Shown piece after piece: positions 60,629 to 64,000 of a DNA stretch of 64,000 bases. Origin of the DNA: an uncultured Propionivibrio sp. (lineage in GTDB: Bacteria; Pseudomonadota; Gammaproteobacteria; Burkholderiales; Rhodocyclaceae); contig NZ_OY762655.1 of assembly GCF_963666255.1 (NCBI RefSeq), positions 372,001 to 436,000 on the forward strand, given 5' to 3'. The notes beneath the pieces are model-generated. The model made no database searches, had not been told where the DNA came from, and was given only the letters and a program-made list of their open reading frames with translations. Numbering within the stretch: position 1 is the stretch's first letter; every line of letters starts with the position of its first letter. The position numbers and the translations under genes are program-made.

Positions 60629-61834
60629 GTGAAAATCACAAACGCTGACGTCATCGTGTGTTGCCCGGGAAGAAATTTCGTGACGCTCAAGCTCACCACG
60701 GACGATGGCGTGACGGGGGTGGGTGACGCGACGCTCAACGGACGGGAATTGTCCGTGGCGTCCTATCTGAAAGACCATATCTGTCCGTTGCTGATCGGAC
60801 GTGATCCGCAAAAAATTGAAGATGTATGGCAGTACCTGTACAAAGGCGCCTACTGGCGGCGTGGTCCGGTAACGATGTCGGCGATTGCCGCCGTCGATAT
60901 GGCGCTCTGGGACATCAAGGGAAAGCTCGCCAACATGCCGGTTTACCAACTGCTGGGCGGCGCCTCGCGCGAACATGTCATGGTGTATAGCCACGCGACC
61001 GGACGCGACATTCCGGAAACGCTGGAGGCCTTTGCAAAATACAAGGACAAAGGATTCAAGGCGATTCGCGCTCAATGCGGCATCCCCGGAATGAAGTCGG
61101 TGTACGGTGTTTCCAAAGGAGGCGCTTATGAACCGGCGACCAAGGGCTGGCCGGAAGAGCAATCCTGGTCCACCGAGAAGTATCTTGATTACGTACCCAA
61201 GTTGTTCGACGCCGTGCGGGAGAAATTCGGCTTCGACATCCATTTGCTGCATGACGTTCACCACCGCCTGACGCCGATCGAGGCGGCACGCCTCGGCAAG
61301 TCGATCGAGGACTATCGCCTGTTCTGGATGGAAGACCCGACGCCGGCAGAAAACCAGGAAGCCTTCCGGTTGATCCGTCAGCACACGGTGACACCGATTG
61401 CCGTCGGCGAGGTGTTCAATTCGATTTGGGACTGCAAGCAACTCATTGAGGAACAACTGATCGATTACATCCGCATGACCGTCACCCATTCGGGCGGAAT
61501 TACGCACTTACGCCGGATTGCCGACTTTGCGGCGATGTATCAGGTGCGCACTGGCAGTCACGGTCCCTCTGACCTCTCGCCGGTATGCATGGGTGCCGCG
61601 CTGCATTTCGATCTCTGGGCACCGAATTTCGGCATGCAGGAGTATATGGGCTACCACGAACAGACGATGGAAGTCTTCCAGTGCGGCTGGAGCTTCAACG
61701 ACGGATTCATGCATCCGGGCGACAAACCCGGACTCGGTGTCGACATCGACGAAAAGCTGGCGGCGAAGTATCCGTACGAACCGGCCTATTTGCCGGTTGC
61801 CCGCCTCGAAGATGGTACCCTGTGGAATTGGTAG
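60629..61834 (+). CDS. manD: D-mannonate dehydratase-type enolase (ManD/RspA family)
   Basis: This 401-residue enzyme of the enolase superfamily starts with [20 protein letters not shown]. It shows the metal-binding Asp in HDVHHRL, Glu in WMEDP and Glu in VGEVFNS, with the catalytic Arg/Tyr loop IRAQCG...SVYG. The end [18 protein letters not shown] is the ManD family end. It dehydrates D-mannonate to 2-keto-3-deoxy-gluconate; some relatives act slowly on gluconate. The start is GTG at 60629 with AAAAGGGGATTC upstream. Next genes are TRAP and YiaK-like. Confidence 0.92.
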   Translation: MKITNADVIVCCPGRNFVTLKLTTDDGVTGVGDATLNGRELSVASYLKDHICPLLIGRDPQKIEDVWQYLYKGAYWRRGPVTMSAIAAVDMALWDIKGKLANMPVYQLLGGASREHVMVYSHATGRDIPETLEAFAKYKDKGFKAIRAQCGIPGMKSVYGVSKGGAYEPATKGWPEEQSWSTEKYLDYVPKLFDAVREKFGFDIHLLHDVHHRLTPIEAARLGKSIEDYRLFWMEDPTPAENQEAFRLIRQHTVTPIAVGEVFNSIWDCKQLIEEQLIDYIRMTVTHSGGITHLRRIADFAAMYQVRTGSHGPSDLSPVCMGAALHFDLWAPNFGMQEYMGYHEQTMEVFQCGWSFNDGFMHPGDKPGLGVDIDEKLAAKYPYEPAYLPVARLEDGTLWNW

Positions 61835-61867
61835 CATCTCGCTATCGAAACGAGTCGAAGGAAAAAC

Positions 61868-62886
61868 ATGACACGAATTGCTTTTGATCTGATGCAGGAA
61901 GTGGTTACCGAAGCGTTTGTCAAAGCGGGCATGACGCCCGCGGAGGCAGCGATTTGTGCCAAGGTTCATACCGAGTCGAGCTGCGACGGGGTGTATTCCC
62001 ATGGCCTCAATCGCGTTGCGCGCTTCGTCGACTATCTGCAGCGCGGATGGGTGGTCGCTGATGCCAAGCCCGAGCGGGTCAAGACCCTGGGTGCGATCGA
62101 GATCTATGACGGCAAGCAGGGACCGGGCATCCTCAACGCGCTCTTTGCAACCGACCGCGCCATGGAACTGGCGGCGGAGCAGGGCGTCGGCATCGTGGCG
62201 CTTCGCAACACGACGCACTGGATGCGCGGCGGGTCTTATGGCTGGCGCGCCGCGGACAAGGGCTTTGCGGCGATCAGCTGGACCAATACTGAATCCTGCA
62301 TGCCGGCCTGGGGTGGGAAGAACCCGCGCCTGGGCAACAATCCGTTCGTGATGGCTGTGCCGCGCAAGAAGGGGCACATCGTGCTCGACATGGCGATGTC
62401 GCAATACTCCTACGGAAAACTGCAGGTAACCCGCCTTAAGGGAGAGCAGTTGCCATATCCCGGCGGATTCGATGCCGAAGGAAACCTGACGACGGAGCGG
62501 GCCCCATCGAAAAGACGATGCGGATATTGCCGATTGGCTACTGGAAGGGCTCTGCGTTCGCCATCGTTCTGGATGCTTTGGCCGCAGTGTTGTCAGAGGG
62601 GCATCCGACGGGCGAAATCGACCAGATCCAGCGTGGAAGCTGCACCGGCTGTTCGCAAGTGTTCATGGTGTTCGATCCGCGCCAACTCGGCGGCGAAGAC
62701 TTTTCAGATCGCGTTGCCGACAGCGTGGCTGACTATGTCAATGGTTCCGAACCGACAGAGAGCGACGGCAGGGTGACCTATCCGGGCGAGTCAACTTTGC
62801 GTAAGCGCCGTGACCAACTGGCCAACGGCATTGTCGTCGATGATGGCGTCTGGGCGGAGGTGCTCAAGCTGGCAGGCCGGGCCTGA
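61868..62886 (+). pseudogene. yiaK: YiaK-like 2,3-diketo-L-gulonate reductase, frameshifted
   Basis: The Ldh_2-family reading frame is good from ATG 61868 to about 62497 (SHGLNRVARF, TTHWMRGGSYGWRAA, NNPFVMAVPR, DAEGNLTTE). It then loses register. The second frame, open to 62886, continues the family (IEKTMRILPIGYWKGSAF, GITVDD-like GIVVDDGVWAEV). Restoring one G near 62497 (GAGGCG for GAGCG) would give a 339-residue protein close in length to YiaK (332). So a one-base loss is the likely fault. It may be a sequence error or a true pseudogene. It is 33 bp after manD. Confidence 0.85.
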
Positions 62887-62907
62887 CACCTGAACGGAAA
62901 GAGCCAT

Positions 62908-63612
62908 TCATTGCTCGAACATGTCCGGGAATTTCGCGGCGATGGATGGCAGCGAGATCATGATCTGACGCAGGTGCGTTCGCAACGCGGCCGTTGCTGC
63001 GGTCGGATCTCCTGCTTCGATGCCGTCGACAATTCGACTGTGTTGCTCCACCAATAGTGGCGTTGGTGTCGCGTCATCGAGACTCAGGTAACGGATGCGG
63101 TCCATCTGGGCCTTGATGCCTTCGATGACACGCCAGGCATGCGCCCGGCCAACCGATAGTGCCAGGGTTCGGTGGAATTCCTCGTCCAGCGCCAGAAACT
63201 CGTCATTGTGGCCGTGTTGTGCGTCGCGTTGCTGATCGATGATCTTGCGCAAGCTGGCGACGGTATCCGGCCGGGCCTGGGTGGAGGCTTCCATGACCAC
63301 GGCGACCTCGATGGCTTCGCGAACGAAACGGGCGTCCAGCACGTCGGGAACCGAGATCTTGACGACGAAAGTCCCTCGTTGCGGTTGAATGACGACCAGG
63401 CGCTCCTCTGCGAGTTTGATGAATGCCTCGCGTACAGGCTGCCGGCTTGTCGAAAATTGTTTGGCGGTTTCAGCCTCGGAGAGCGCTTGCCCCGGCAAGA
63501 GCTCCCCCCGAATAATGGCACCCCTCAAGTGTCGATAAAGTTGCGTTCCGATCGAGACAGGCTCGACCTGCTGGAAACCGCGCAGATTGGAAAGGGGGTT
63601 TTTTAGTGCCAT
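62908..63612 (-). CDS. GntR-family (FCD) transcriptional regulator
   Basis: This 234-residue regulator has an N-terminal winged helix (QLYRHLRGAIIRGELLPGQALSEAETAKQFSTSRQPVREAFIKL) and a C-terminal all-helical FCD ligand-binding domain with the metal His in FHRTLA and QHSRIVD. FCD members respond to sugar acids and similar carboxylates. It is convergent with the yiaK-like gene and likely controls the TRAP/manD cluster. A site that resembles the manD region is 38 bp before its start. Confidence 0.9.
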   Translation of the reverse strand: MALKNPLSNLRGFQQVEPVSIGTQLYRHLRGAIIRGELLPGQALSEAETAKQFSTSRQPVREAFIKLAEERLVVIQPQRGTFVVKISVPDVLDARFVREAIEVAVVMEASTQARPDTVASLRKIIDQQRDAQHGHNDEFLALDEEFHRTLALSVGRAHAWRVIEGIKAQMDRIRYLSLDDATPTPLLVEQHSRIVDGIEAGDPTAATAALRTHLRQIMISLPSIAAKFPDMFEQ

Positions 63613-63649
63613 TGACCGTCAGCCAGGAAGTAAGCAGGAACGATGTCGT

Positions 63650-63661
63650 AGTCTACCATAC
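63650..63661 (-). promoter_or_regulatory. Putative operator ahead of the GntR gene
   Basis: AGTCTACCATAC (reverse complement GTATGGTAGACT) is 38 bp upstream of the GntR start and matches 11 of 12 bases of 60561-60572. It would fit autoregulation. This is a sequence resemblance only. Confidence 0.4.
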
Positions 63662-63813
63662 TTTCCGCATGTCATTGAAATACAATGCTAATTTGTCATG
63701 CGTATTTGTCGTAATTGGATATGGCGTGATGGTTTGAGGCGCCCGCTTTGATGTAATCAAATACATTAACAATACTTTATAATATGCTGTATATACGACA
63801 CATATTAATCTCA

Positions 63814-64000
63814 TTAATTGGTTTTGCATCGGCGCGGGCTTCGCGCGACGCCGATGGGCAGCAGTACCCAGGCGAGGATAAACGCGAGCCCGCCGGCAGG
63901 AATTCCACCGGGGATGAGATGGATCATGGTCAGGCTCTGAAGGTAGAGTCCGCCGCAAAACAGAAGGATTCCGAAGCTCATTAGCAAGCCAGACCAGCGA
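63814..64000 (-). CDS. DUF423 (YgdD-like) membrane protein, C-terminal part
   Basis: The last 61 residues of a gene that continues beyond the window end with TAA at 63814-63816. FGILLFCGGLYLQSLT and PGGIPAGGLAFILAW match the end of the DUF423 family (LFSGSLY...P.GG..F..GW in E. coli YgdD). Members are small four-helix inner-membrane proteins of unknown role. Two membrane helices are visible here. The stretch 63613-63813 to its left is non-coding and AT-rich. Confidence 0.7.
   Translation of the reverse strand, partial: RWSGLLMSFGILLFCGGLYLQSLTMIHLIPGGIPAGGLAFILAWVLLPIGVARSPRRCKTN

Noticed and set aside
62497-62506. Programmed -1 frameshift in the YiaK-like gene
   Set aside because: No heptamer of the X XXY YYZ form is in the needed phase (GGGCCCC is out of phase with the codons), and no downstream stimulatory hairpin is obvious.

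Overview
The window reads as chromosomal DNA from a betaproteobacterium, most likely a Rhodocyclales-type facultative anaerobe. This is inferred from gene content and protein flavour only: napDAGHBC followed by molybdenum cofactor genes, a B12-dependent ribonucleotide reductase, tmk-holB-pilZ-tatD, pyrG-kdsA-eno-ftsB, a classical CTGT-N8-ACAG SOS box at lexA, and many TRAP and branched-chain amino acid transporter genes. Coding DNA is moderately GC-rich and densely packed, with many 1-4 nt stop/start overlaps. No rRNA, tRNA or CRISPR array was found.

Layout. 1-146 is the tail of pgeF. 160-4922 (minus) is a complete livKHMGF ABC operon with a large hairpin pair after livK. 5196-9671 (plus) pairs a binding-protein lipoprotein with a membrane GGDEF/EAL sensor that is interrupted by an in-frame TAG. 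9652-10830 is a three-part MsrA/thioredoxin-like/MsrB protein. 10831-13116 is a small degraded accessory patch: a truncated type I restriction hsdR flanked by inverted copies of a GTCCAG-type repeat and strong hairpins. 13117-24659 is housekeeping: nrdJ (with tandem NrdR boxes), ackA, lexA (with SOS box), an ankyrin lipoprotein, pyrG, kdsA, eno, ftsB, bcp and slyD.

24813-32748 is an anaerobic respiration block: napDAGHBC (periplasmic nitrate reductase), then moaA, mobB and mobA, which make the bis-MGD cofactor NapA needs. 32819-37226 (minus) is a BtsS/BtsR-like two-component system followed by a CstA/BtsT-family carrier, probably a pyruvate or peptide sensing-and-uptake unit. 37252-43597 holds a short promoter-terminator unit, a small winged-helix protein, a NhaD-type antiporter, a zinc/manganese ABC operon with a 52-residue membrane protein, and a channel-like protein with two RCK modules. 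43782-53155 is mixed housekeeping: PilZ-STAS, tadA, an L,D-transpeptidase without a signal peptide, a TANGO2-like protein, ygfZ, mltG, tmk, holB, pilZ, tatD, a second ankyrin protein, and a DnaQ-type exonuclease fused to a decayed GIY-YIG domain.

53258-63612 looks like a sugar-acid catabolic island: two TRAP transporters, an Ldh_2-family dehydrogenase, a ManD-type dehydratase, a frameshifted YiaK-like reductase and a GntR/FCD regulator. Related short palindromic sequences in three promoter regions may be its operators. The window ends inside a DUF423 (YgdD-like) gene.

The points most worth following are the binding protein/cyclic-di-GMP pair with its amber codon, the frameshifted yiaK, hairpins placed just after the binding-protein gene in all three systems where that gene comes first, the 37252-37321 mini-transcript, and the hairpin over the napD ribosome-binding site, where napD starts with TTG. 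I did not find a clearly novel defence or mobile system; the only defence gene is a broken remnant.
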